This document shows positions 1 to 6,435 of a DNA stretch of 13,621 bases, one piece after another. Numbering within the stretch: the first letter of the stretch is position 1; each line of letters begins with the position of its first letter. A program made the translations under genes and the position numbers. The notes under the pieces are model-generated. The model saw only the letters and a program-made list of their open reading frames with translations. It was not told where the DNA came from and made no database searches. The stretch is from Rickettsiales bacterium (GTDB lineage Bacteria > Pseudomonadota > Alphaproteobacteria > TMED127), in assembly GCA_002690875.1 (NCBI GenBank), contig NZGH01000061.1:13381-27001 (forward strand), in the 5' to 3' direction.

Positions 1-117
1 GGGTTCAGTTGGTTTTTCAGCAGTTGCAGGTTGTGGTGTGGGTTCAGCTGGCTTTTCAACAGTTGCAGGTTGTGGTGTGGGTTCAGCTGGCTTTTCAGCA
101 GTTGCAGGTTGCGGTGC
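1..117. repeat. 39-bp tandem repeat, three copies visible, inside rpsP
   Basis: Copies lie at 1-39, 40-78 and 79-117. Copies 1 and 2 differ at 3 positions, 2 and 3 at 3, and 1 and 3 at 4. Each unit encodes 13 residues of bS16, so copy-number change keeps the frame. The adjoining residues KAAEAAPQ look like a decayed partial unit. The repeat is visibly richer in G and C than its surroundings. The array begins at the window edge, so the true copy number is not visible. Confidence 0.95.
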
Positions 118-489
118 AGCTTCTGCTGCCTTTTTCATGTCCTGTTTTGCTTTAACTTTTTCTTCTTTTAATTTAATTTTCTCTAAAGTTTTCTTTCTAG
201 GCTTATGTTGCTTTGTTTGTTTAGAAATTAACGGCTTATCAGCCAACTTTTCATTAGCTAAAAATTTTTGGACTCTTTCAGTGGGTTTGGCGCCCACGGA
301 TAACCAATACTTTATTCTTTCAATGTTAAGGGTTATCCTTTGGGGGTCATCTTTATTTTTCATTGGGTTGTAGGTACCTAGTCTTTCAAGAAACCTCCCG
401 TCTCTAGGTGCTCTTATATCTGCTGCAACTATTCTAAAGAATGGTCTTTTCTTTGACCCTCCCCTTGATAATCTTAATGCTACTGACAT
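1..489 (-). CDS. rpsP: 30S ribosomal protein bS16 with a repeat-built C-terminal tail (3' end outside window)
   Basis: bS16 is a structural protein of the small ribosomal subunit that binds 16S rRNA during assembly. The reading frame starts at the ATG at 489 and stays open to base 1, giving 163 visible residues and no stop. Residues 1-80 are a standard bS16 core: [20 protein letters not shown] at the N-terminus, then [14 protein letters not shown] and [18 protein letters not shown] lysine-rich linker (about 83-120) follows, and from residue 125 there are three 13-residue units of the form (A/T)PQPAT(A/V)EKP(A/T)EP that continue past the window edge. An AAAGGA ribosome-binding site lies 6 nt before the ATG. 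It sits 22 nt downstream of ffh on the same strand, the usual alphaproteobacterial order. A/E/K-rich bS16 extensions are known in alphaproteobacteria; near-identical tandem repeats are more unusual. The core identification is secure; the total length is unknown. Confidence 0.96.
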   Translation of the reverse strand, partial: MSVALRLSRGGSKKRPFFRIVAADIRAPRDGRFLERLGTYNPMKNKDDPQRITLNIERIKYWLSVGAKPTERVQKFLANEKLADKPLISKQTKQHKPRKKTLEKIKLKEEKVKAKQDMKKAAEAAPQPATAEKPAEPTPQPATVEKPAEPTPQPATAEKPTEP

Positions 490-511
490 TTTTTTCCTTT
501 CTTTTAAGTTT

Positions 512-1888
512 TTAAAATGGCTTGTTTTTGTTTAGTATTGAGCTAATGTCACCTGCTTGTCCAGATTTCATTAGGCTTTCAAGTTCTCTGTTTTTACCAA
601 CTTTTTTCATCATTTGGCTCATTTTTTTAAATTGCTTTAGCAATTTATTAATATCTTGAACAGAGGTTCCAGAACCCTTTGAGATTCTAATCTTCCTTGA
701 TGCTTTTATTATGTCAGGAAAAATTTTTTCTTTTTTTGTCATTGAGCTGATAATGGCTTTTTGCTTCTTAAATATATTGCTACTTTCAAGAGATTCCTCT
801 ACTTTTTCTTTTAGATGTGACATTCCAGGAAGATATTTTAATAGACTTTGTACACCTCCCATTTTTGATATCTGATCGAGTTGTTTGGAGTAGTCTACTA
901 AAGAGAACCTTCCTTTTAGAAGTTTTTTTTGAAGTTTTTCTGCATCTTCTTGATTGATTTGTTCAGATGCTTTCTCAACAAGTGAAACAACGTCTCCCAT
1001 ACCAAGGATTCTACTTGCAATTCTGTCAGGATAAAAAATTTCTATATCTTCTATCTTTTCACCAATACCTATAAATTTTATTGGTTTATTTGTTACCTCT
1101 CTCATTGAAAGAGCGGCACCACCTCTTCCATCACCGTCAACTCTTGTTAAGATGATTCCTGTGAGATCAATTTTTTCAGAAAAATTTTTTGCTGTATTGA
1201 CAGCATCTTGACCAGACATTGAATCTGCAACTAAAAATATTTCAGTAAACTTAAAACTATCTGAGATTTTCTTAATTTCTGCCATCATGTTTTTATCAAT
1301 ATGATTTCTTCCGGCACTGTCTAAAATTAAAACTTCTGATTCGTTTGCACTTGCTTCTTTTTGAGCTAGTTTTGCAATTTCCAAAGGAGATTTATTATGT
1401 TGTATTGGAAGAACAGTTAAATTATTTTTTTCAGCAATTGAAATAAGTTGTTCTTGTGCTGCTGGTCTATAGATGTCTAGAGATGCCATCATAACTTTTT
1501 TTTTTTTATTTTTTTCTATCCAGTGTGATATTTTCGCTGTCGAAGTGGTTTTACCTGAACCTTGAAGTCCAACCATCATAATAAGAGCAGGTGGTTTAGA
1601 ACTTAAATTTATTTCATTATTTTCCGAACCCAACAAGTGAATAAGTTCGTCATTAACAATTTTGACAACCATTTGCGCAGGAGACACACTTCTTACAACT
1701 TCCTGACCAAGAGCTTTTTCACGAATTTTTTCAATAAAATCTTTGGCAACTGATATAGAAACGTCTGATTCTAATAGTGCTACTCTAATTTCCCTTAAAG
1801 CCTCATTTAAAGAGGTTTCATCAATTACTCCTTTACCTTTGAGTTTATCAAAGATTCCAGTAATTTTATTTTGTAAATTCTCAAACAT
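512..1888 (-). CDS. ffh: Signal recognition particle protein Ffh (SRP54 GTPase)
   Basis: Ffh binds 4.5S RNA and the signal sequences of nascent inner-membrane and secreted proteins, and delivers ribosomes to FtsY. The protein has 458 residues, the usual size. Domain order is an N-terminal four-helix bundle (1-95), the G domain with P-loop GLQGSGKTT (107-115), [11 protein letters not shown] (138-148), DSAGR (190-194), [14 protein letters not shown] (248-261), [10 protein letters not shown] (274-283), then the methionine-rich M domain with [16 protein letters not shown] (405-420) and MSQMM (423-427). DSAGRN replaces the more common DTAGRL/T; the G3 Asp and Gly are kept. Residues 128-131 (KKKK) are coded by twelve consecutive A. 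There is no clear Shine-Dalgarno before the ATG; a hairpin and T-run lie immediately upstream. It is probably cotranscribed with rpsP. Confidence 0.98.
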   Translation of the reverse strand: MFENLQNKITGIFDKLKGKGVIDETSLNEALREIRVALLESDVSISVAKDFIEKIREKALGQEVVRSVSPAQMVVKIVNDELIHLLGSENNEINLSSKPPALIMMVGLQGSGKTTSTAKISHWIEKNKKKKVMMASLDIYRPAAQEQLISIAEKNNLTVLPIQHNKSPLEIAKLAQKEASANESEVLILDSAGRNHIDKNMMAEIKKISDSFKFTEIFLVADSMSGQDAVNTAKNFSEKIDLTGIILTRVDGDGRGGAALSMREVTNKPIKFIGIGEKIEDIEIFYPDRIASRILGMGDVVSLVEKASEQINQEDAEKLQKKLLKGRFSLVDYSKQLDQISKMGGVQSLLKYLPGMSHLKEKVEESLESSNIFKKQKAIISSMTKKEKIFPDIIKASRKIRISKGSGTSVQDINKLLKQFKKMSQMMKKVGKNRELESLMKSGQAGDISSILNKNKPF

Positions 1889-1892
1889 AATT

Positions 1893-1934
1893 AAAAAACA
1901 AAAAAAGCCAGTGCACGAAACTCGTGGACTGACT
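1893..1934 (-). terminator. Terminator-like hairpin plus T-run just upstream of ffh (possible attenuator)
   Basis: On the minus strand the arms at 1934-1922 and 1918-1906 pair over 13 positions (one C-C mismatch, one U-G wobble) around a 3-nt loop. Seven T (1906-1900) follow, then a second T-rich stretch to 1893, ending four bases before the ffh ATG. The shape is that of an intrinsic terminator, but in the sense that would stop transcription before ffh. On the plus strand the hairpin has no adjacent T-run, so it does not look like a terminator for rightward transcription. Since no minus-strand gene lies upstream, an attenuator in the ffh leader or the end of a very short RNA are the options. 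The structure is clear; the function is inferred. Confidence 0.6.
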
Positions 1935-1992
1935 AAAAGTGTTGTTTTTATAACAAAAAAAGATAATTTCTTAAAGTTATAAATAAAATTTT
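1935..1992. promoter_or_regulatory. Divergent promoter region between ffh and dapF
   Basis: The two flanking genes diverge, so both promoters are expected in or near this AT-rich stretch. Weak candidates are TTGTTT (1942-1947) with TAATTT (1964-1969), 16 nt apart, reading toward dapF, and on the minus strand TTTAAG followed 16 nt later by TTATAA, reading toward ffh. Base composition makes chance matches likely. No operator repeat and no clear Shine-Dalgarno for dapF are visible. Confidence 0.35.
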
Positions 1993-2826
1993 ATGAAATT
2001 ATATAATTTTACAAAAATGCATGGGCTTGGAAATGATTTTTTAATTTTTCCATGGAGTGAACAATTACCCCAAAAAAATCTTATTAAAGCTCTATCTTCC
2101 AGATCAAAGGGAGTAGGTTGTGATTTAGTTGTTTTTCTTGTTAAACTTGAAAAAAATATTGCAGATTACAAAACACACTTCTTCAATCATGACGGAACAA
2201 GAGCAGAAATTTGCGGGAATGCACTAAGATGTATAGGAAAGTTGCATTATGAGAGGTTTAATTCGAAAAATTGTCTAATTGAAACTGATGCAGGGCTTAT
2301 TGATGTAGAAATTAATAATGATTCTACCGTATGTGTTGACATTGGTTTACCGAAGTTTAAATGGAAAGATATACCTTTAATCAGAGAAATGGATGGTTCA
2401 AACCTCGGTTTTGATTATTCATATTTAAAAAATGGTTTTGCACTAAATTTGGGAAACCCACATTTAGTTTTTGTTGTTGATAAAATTGATAAAAAAAAAC
2501 TTAGAAAGGATTCATTAGAAGTCAGAAAAAGTAAAATTTTTCCTGAAGGAGTAAACATCAATGTTGTAGAAATTTTGAAAAAAAATGAAATTTCAATTTT
2601 GACAAGTGAGAGAGGAGCTGGGGTGACTGAAGCATGTGGAACTGGTGCCTGTGCGAGTGTAATTGCAACTAATAAAATGCAACTTGTTGAGAGCGAAGTT
2701 TCAGTTAGTATGCCTGGAGGTTTTTTAAAAGTTGAAATTACTTCTAACGAACATATCTTCATGACAGGTGATGCAACCAAAGTATTTGAAGGAAAAATAA
2801 ATTTTGAGGATTTAGGACATGTTTAA
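1993..2826 (+). CDS. dapF: Diaminopimelate epimerase
   Basis: DapF converts LL-diaminopimelate to the meso form, the last intermediate before lysine and a peptidoglycan cross-linking residue; it is cytoplasmic and uses two cysteines without a cofactor. The 277-residue protein has the expected two-lobed pattern: MHGLGNDF (9-16), the first catalytic Cys74 in EICGNALR, GNPH (154-157), EGVNIN (185-190) and the second catalytic Cys215 in GVTEACGTGACAS. The start fits the family, whose proteins begin a few residues before the KMHGLGNDF motif. The stop overlaps the start of mtaB by 8 nt, suggesting translational coupling. dapF-mtaB-ftsY next to ffh is a familiar alphaproteobacterial order. Confidence 0.98.
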   Translation: MKLYNFTKMHGLGNDFLIFPWSEQLPQKNLIKALSSRSKGVGCDLVVFLVKLEKNIADYKTHFFNHDGTRAEICGNALRCIGKLHYERFNSKNCLIETDAGLIDVEINNDSTVCVDIGLPKFKWKDIPLIREMDGSNLGFDYSYLKNGFALNLGNPHLVFVVDKIDKKKLRKDSLEVRKSKIFPEGVNINVVEILKKNEISILTSERGAGVTEACGTGACASVIATNKMQLVESEVSVSMPGGFLKVEITSNEHIFMTGDATKVFEGKINFEDLGHV

Positions 2827-4063
2827 CAAGGAAAAAACAAAAGTAATAAATTTAGGTTGTCGTTTAAATTTTTTTGAATCAGAAGTTATTAATGGTATTC
2901 TGTCTCATAAAAAGCACGAAAACAAAATAGTAGTAAATACATGTGCGGTAACAAACAATGCAGTTCAAAAATCTATCTTAGAAATTAGAAAGCTTGCTAA
3001 ACATTTTCCTGATAAAGAAATTATTGTAACGGGTTGTGCAAGTCAGGTAGAAAAAGACCTTTTCAAGAATTTAAAAAATGTCCATAGGATAATTGATAAT
3101 AAACATAAGACTCTTCCTGATTCTTATGAATCTGAAACTAATCTAGTCGAAAAAAAATATGAATTTCCGGAACTACTGAATGGAGAATCAAAAAGAACCC
3201 GAGCGACAATTCAAATTCAACAAGGATGCAATCATAGATGTACTTTTTGTATAATTCCTTATGGAAGAGGTGATTCCTTAAGTCTTCCTGTTGGTGAAGT
3301 ATCACGGAGGGTGGAAAATGTTTTACAGAGAGGTTTTAAAGAATTAATTTTCACTGGAGTAGATTTGACATCTTACGGAGAGGATCTGCCAGGAAAACCA
3401 AAACTAGGTAACCTTCTTAAGAGAATCTTTAAACTTCATCCAAATTTATCAAGACTAAGGTTGTCATCCATAGATCCTGCTGAAATAGATGACGATTTAA
3501 TGGAATTGATAAAATTTGAAAAAAAATTGTTACCTCATATTCACCTTTCCGTTCAGTCTGGGGATAATTTAATTTTAAAAAGAATGAAAAGAAGACATAA
3601 TAGAGAAGTAGTAATTAAAGTTTGCGAAGATTTAAGAAATCACAGAAAAGATATTACCTTTGGAGCTGACTTGATAGTTGGTTTTCCAACAGAAACAGAT
3701 CTTCATTTTAAAAATACACTCGATCTTATTACTAAATGTAAATTCAATAACGTTCATTTTTTCCCATTCTCCCCCAGAAATAAAACTCCAGCAGAGAAAA
3801 TGCCACAAGTTTTAAATTCTATAATAAAATCAAGAATCAAAATAGCGAAAAACTTTACTAATCGTTTGATTCAAGAAGTCGCTAAAAAAAAAATAGGAGA
3901 CGATACAGAGATTCTCTTTGAGACAAAAGACTTAAGCTACACAAATAATTTTTATAAAGTAACTGTTGATTTAAAAAATAAAAAAATTGACAAAATGAAT
4001 GGTCAAATAATTAAAGTAAAATTGAAGTCTTTTTCTAACGGTAAATTTTTTGCGGAGATTTAA
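2819..4063 (+). CDS. mtaB: tRNA (t6A37) methylthiotransferase, MtaB/YqeV type
   Basis: This radical-SAM enzyme adds a methylthio group to t6A at position 37 of tRNAs reading ANN codons, notably tRNA-Lys. The 414 residues show the N-terminal UPF0004 domain with iron-sulfur Cys14 (NLGCRLN), Cys42 (NTCAVTN, the form typical of MtaB rather than MiaB) and Cys73 (TGCASQ). The radical-SAM motif GCNHRCTFC has Cys137, Cys141 and Cys144. A C-terminal TRAM-like segment (about 355-414) follows. It shares 8 nt with dapF, and its last codons contain the ribosome-binding site of ftsY. MiaB is unlikely because of the NTCAVTN signature and the divergent TRAM region. A ten-A run at 3884-3893 codes for three lysines. 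Confidence 0.93.
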   Translation: MFNKEKTKVINLGCRLNFFESEVINGILSHKKHENKIVVNTCAVTNNAVQKSILEIRKLAKHFPDKEIIVTGCASQVEKDLFKNLKNVHRIIDNKHKTLPDSYESETNLVEKKYEFPELLNGESKRTRATIQIQQGCNHRCTFCIIPYGRGDSLSLPVGEVSRRVENVLQRGFKELIFTGVDLTSYGEDLPGKPKLGNLLKRIFKLHPNLSRLRLSSIDPAEIDDDLMELIKFEKKLLPHIHLSVQSGDNLILKRMKRRHNREVVIKVCEDLRNHRKDITFGADLIVGFPTETDLHFKNTLDLITKCKFNNVHFFPFSPRNKTPAEKMPQVLNSIIKSRIKIAKNFTNRLIQEVAKKKIGDDTEILFETKDLSYTNNFYKVTVDLKNKKIDKMNGQIIKVKLKSFSNGKFFAEI

Positions 4064-4068
4064 TTTTG
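4054..4068 (+). promoter_or_regulatory. Shine-Dalgarno GGAG and TTG start codon of ftsY
   Basis: GGAG at 4054-4057 lies inside the end of mtaB, 8 nt before a TTG at 4066. The next in-frame ATG is at residue 67, well inside the conserved domain, and the residues right after the TTG (GWFKKLTSGL) match the usual FtsY N-terminus. Together these fix TTG as the start. Confidence 0.8.
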
Positions 4069-4977
4069 GTTTTAGGATGGTTTAAAAAATTAACATCAGG
4101 GCTTTCAAAATCATCAGAAAAAATTTCCGATGGAATTAAAAAAGTTATCAAAGGAAAAAAAATTGACGAAACTACTCTTGAAGAACTAGAGGAATTGTTG
4201 ATTTCATCCGATTTAGGTGTAAATTTTTCTTCTGGCATAATTGAAGATCTGAGAAAATCGAAGATGATTGAACCAAACTCAGAAAAAGTAAGATCAATTA
4301 TGCAAAAAAAAATTGAAAATTTATTAAAACCTTTGGAAAAAAAAGTCGATTTAAAAACTAAACCATTTATTTTTCTCATCGTTGGAATTAATGGTGTTGG
4401 TAAAACTGCAACTGTTGGCAAGCTTGCTAATAAATATATCAGTGCAAAAAAAAAAGTTGGTCTTGTTGCAGCTGACACATTCAGAGCTGCAGCTACTGAA
4501 CAATTAAAAATATGGTCAGATAGAACGAATTCAGAGTTTTTTTCTGCAAAAGAATTTTCAGACCCAGCAGCACTTTCATTTGAATCTATTCAAGAGGGAA
4601 TAAAAAAAAACTTTGATGTGTTAATTATAGATACAGCAGGAAGACTTCACAATAAATCAGATTTAATGGATCAATTAAAAAAAATTATAAGAGTAATTAA
4701 AAAGATTGATGAGTCTTTTCCCAATCAAATAACACTAGTTTTAGATGGAAATATAGGCCAAAATTCAATTAGGCAAGCCGAGGTTTTCAAAGAAATTTGT
4801 GAAATTGACAGTTTAATAATTACAAAACTAGATGGAACCGCCAAAGGCGGTGTAATAGTTCCTATAGCTGAGCTTTTAAAGATTCCAATTTTGGCAGTTG
4901 GAACTGGTGAAAAAAAAGAAGACTTAATAGATTTTAATGCAAAGGATTTTTCTAAAGCACTGCTTGGTATAGATTAA
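4066..4977 (+). CDS. ftsY: Signal recognition particle receptor FtsY
   Basis: FtsY is the membrane-associated GTPase that docks the Ffh-ribosome complex at the translocon; Ffh and FtsY activate each other's GTP hydrolysis. The 303-residue protein lacks the long acidic A domain of E. coli FtsY and starts directly with the amphipathic GWFKKLTSGLSK segment thought to bind lipid. The NG domain shows P-loop GINGVGKT (107-114), DTFRAAATEQL (137-147), DTAGRL (189-194), TKLDGTAKGG (253-262) and GTGEKKEDL (279-287). Translation starts at TTG, 2 nt after the mtaB stop. Ten consecutive A at 4446-4455 lie between P-loop and DTFRAAA, at the same place as the twelve-A run in ffh. A 56-nt AT-rich gap follows with no convincing terminator. 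Confidence 0.97.
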   Translation: MVLGWFKKLTSGLSKSSEKISDGIKKVIKGKKIDETTLEELEELLISSDLGVNFSSGIIEDLRKSKMIEPNSEKVRSIMQKKIENLLKPLEKKVDLKTKPFIFLIVGINGVGKTATVGKLANKYISAKKKVGLVAADTFRAAATEQLKIWSDRTNSEFFSAKEFSDPAALSFESIQEGIKKNFDVLIIDTAGRLHNKSDLMDQLKKIIRVIKKIDESFPNQITLVLDGNIGQNSIRQAEVFKEICEIDSLIITKLDGTAKGGVIVPIAELLKIPILAVGTGEKKEDLIDFNAKDFSKALLGID

Positions 4978-5033
4978 AGATTTCTAAAAAGAAGAATTTT
5001 TTATATTTTATATCTTATTATTTTTGCTAGATT

Positions 5034-5495
5034 ATGAGAATTGATATGGAAATTGAAAGTTTTAAAAAATTACACGGCTTTTTTATTGAAGATCTTAAAC
5101 TTAACCAGACAGATGAGATTGAAAGAAAAATTACTGAGGAAGATATAAATAGTTTTGCTAAATTAACGGGTGATGATAATCCAGTACACACAAACTTAGG
5201 TTTTGCAAAAAAGACTATATTTAAGAAAAAAGTAGCACACGGATTTTTATCAGCAAGTTTAATATCCACGCTAATTGCCACTAAACTTCCAGGACCTGGG
5301 AGTATTTACTTAAGTCAAAACTTAAAATTTCTAGCCCCAGTTTTTATAGGTGATTTAGTTAGAGTTAAAGTAACTATTCAGGAAATTGAACATGAAAAAA
5401 AAAAAGTTAAATTACAAACAGAGTGTTTTAAAAATGAAAAAAAAATCATTTCTGGAGAAGCAATTGTTCTTGTGAATTCAAAAAAAGATTTTTAA
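5034..5495 (+). CDS. MaoC-family (R)-specific enoyl-CoA hydratase-like protein
   Basis: MaoC/hot-dog hydratases of this class add water to trans-2-enoyl-CoA to give (R)-3-hydroxyacyl-CoA (PhaJ and relatives). The 153-residue protein carries the hydratase-2 motif LTGDDNPVH with probable catalytic Asp47 and His52, followed by VAHGFLSASLIS and the family block GSIYLSQNLKFLAPVFIGD. Size and motifs fit a single-domain hydratase; the true substrate (fatty acid, polyhydroxyalkanoate or another acyl-CoA) cannot be read from the sequence. A second ATG at 5046 is equally plausible as start, and neither has a good Shine-Dalgarno. It lies 56 nt after ftsY and 4 nt before ribF, so it is probably in the same transcript, though it has no obvious functional link to either. 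An eleven-A run lies at 5395-5405. Confidence 0.88.
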   Translation: MRIDMEIESFKKLHGFFIEDLKLNQTDEIERKITEEDINSFAKLTGDDNPVHTNLGFAKKTIFKKKVAHGFLSASLISTLIATKLPGPGSIYLSQNLKFLAPVFIGDLVRVKVTIQEIEHEKKKVKLQTECFKNEKKIISGEAIVLVNSKKDF

Positions 5496-5499
5496 AATT

Positions 5500-6435
5500 A
5501 TGAAAGTCTTTAGATCATTTTCTATCCCAAAAAAATTTAATGATTCTGTTATAGCTATTGGAAATTTTGATGGTCTTCACTTAGGTCATCTAGAAGTAAT
5601 TAATGAAGCTAAAAAAATTTCTTTAGACCTTAAAAAAAAAGTTGGAGTCATGACTTTTGAACCACACCCAAAATCTTTTTTTCGAAAAAAATATGAATTT
5701 TTTAGACTTACACCTTTTCGCATGAAATATGAACTTTTAAAAAAAAAAGAATTAGATTTTATGCTAAATATTAAATTTGATAGAAGTTTTATGAAAATTT
5801 CCTCTTTAAATTTTATAGAGAAGATTCTGTTAAAAGATTTAAAGGCAAGTCATATTGTAACAGGCTTCGATTTTGTTTTTGGCAATAAACAGACTGGTAA
5901 TGTAGATGTTTTAAGGAATTTCTGTGAATCATCAAAAAAACTTAAATTTACTGAAATTGAAGAAAAAAAAATTGATGGTTCAGAAGTTTCCTCTTCCCTC
6001 ATCAGAGATTTATTAAGAGTTGGAAAGATTGAAAAAGCCAACAAAATTCTTTCAAGAAAATGGACAGTGGTAGGAAGAATTTTAAAGGGAGAAAAGAAAG
6101 CAAGAGAAATTGGTTTTAAAACAGCAAATATGAGCGTTAATTCCTATTGTGATATATGTTATGGTGTTTATGCAGTTTTGATTCAACTGCCAGAGGAAAT
6201 TTCTGAAAAAAAGTTTTATGGAATTGCAAATTATGGTGTTAAACCAACATTTAAAAAAAAAAACCCAATATTGGAAGTTCATATATTTGACTTTAGTAAA
6301 GAAATTTATGGAAAAAAAATTAAAGTAAGTTTTTTAAAATTTATAAGAAAAGAAAAAAAATTTGAATCAGTTGAGAAATTAAAAGATCAAATTATAAAAG
6401 ATATCAAGTTAGTAAAAAAAAATGGAATTTTCTAA
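5500..6435 (+). CDS. ribF: Bifunctional riboflavin kinase / FAD synthetase
   Basis: RibF phosphorylates riboflavin to FMN and adenylates FMN to FAD in the cytoplasm. The 311 residues have the usual two-domain order. The N-terminal nucleotidyltransferase domain shows GNFDGLHLGH (21-30), TFEPHPKSF (52-60) and GFDFVFGNKQTGN (122-134), then DGSEVSSSLIRDLL (159-172). The C-terminal riboflavin kinase domain shows GRILKGEKKAREIGFKTAN (192-210), NYGVKPTF (244-251) and EVHIFDF (259-265). The kinase motif normally ends in PTAN; here the Pro is Lys (KTAN), while Thr and Asn are kept. Several long A runs (up to 11 at 6253-6263) code for lysine clusters. It starts 4 nt after the hydratase gene and overlaps ileS by 14 nt. 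Confidence 0.96.
   Translation: MKVFRSFSIPKKFNDSVIAIGNFDGLHLGHLEVINEAKKISLDLKKKVGVMTFEPHPKSFFRKKYEFFRLTPFRMKYELLKKKELDFMLNIKFDRSFMKISSLNFIEKILLKDLKASHIVTGFDFVFGNKQTGNVDVLRNFCESSKKLKFTEIEEKKIDGSEVSSSLIRDLLRVGKIEKANKILSRKWTVVGRILKGEKKAREIGFKTANMSVNSYCDICYGVYAVLIQLPEEISEKKFYGIANYGVKPTFKKKNPILEVHIFDFSKEIYGKKIKVSFLKFIRKEKKFESVEKLKDQIIKDIKLVKKNGIF

Noticed and set aside
38..373. Open frame of 111 codons on the plus strand across the repeats
   Set aside because: It is the antisense of rpsP, whose S16 core is unmistakable; the Gly/Ala-rich protein is only the reverse reading of the 39-bp repeats.
1743..1982. Plus-strand open frame over the ffh start and intergenic hairpin
   Set aside because: Mostly antisense to the conserved ffh N-terminus, with no recognisable domain or ribosome-binding site.
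2415..2780. Minus-strand open frame of 121 codons inside dapF
   Set aside because: Antisense to the conserved catalytic half of dapF; no family features.
4035..4478. Minus-strand open frame of 147 codons over the start of ftsY
   Set aside because: Antisense to well-conserved FtsY sequence including the P-loop; no ribosome-binding site or motif.
4978..5033. Intrinsic terminator after ftsY (TAAAAA ... TTTTTTA)
   Set aside because: The stem would be six A-T pairs only, which in this composition is no better than chance.
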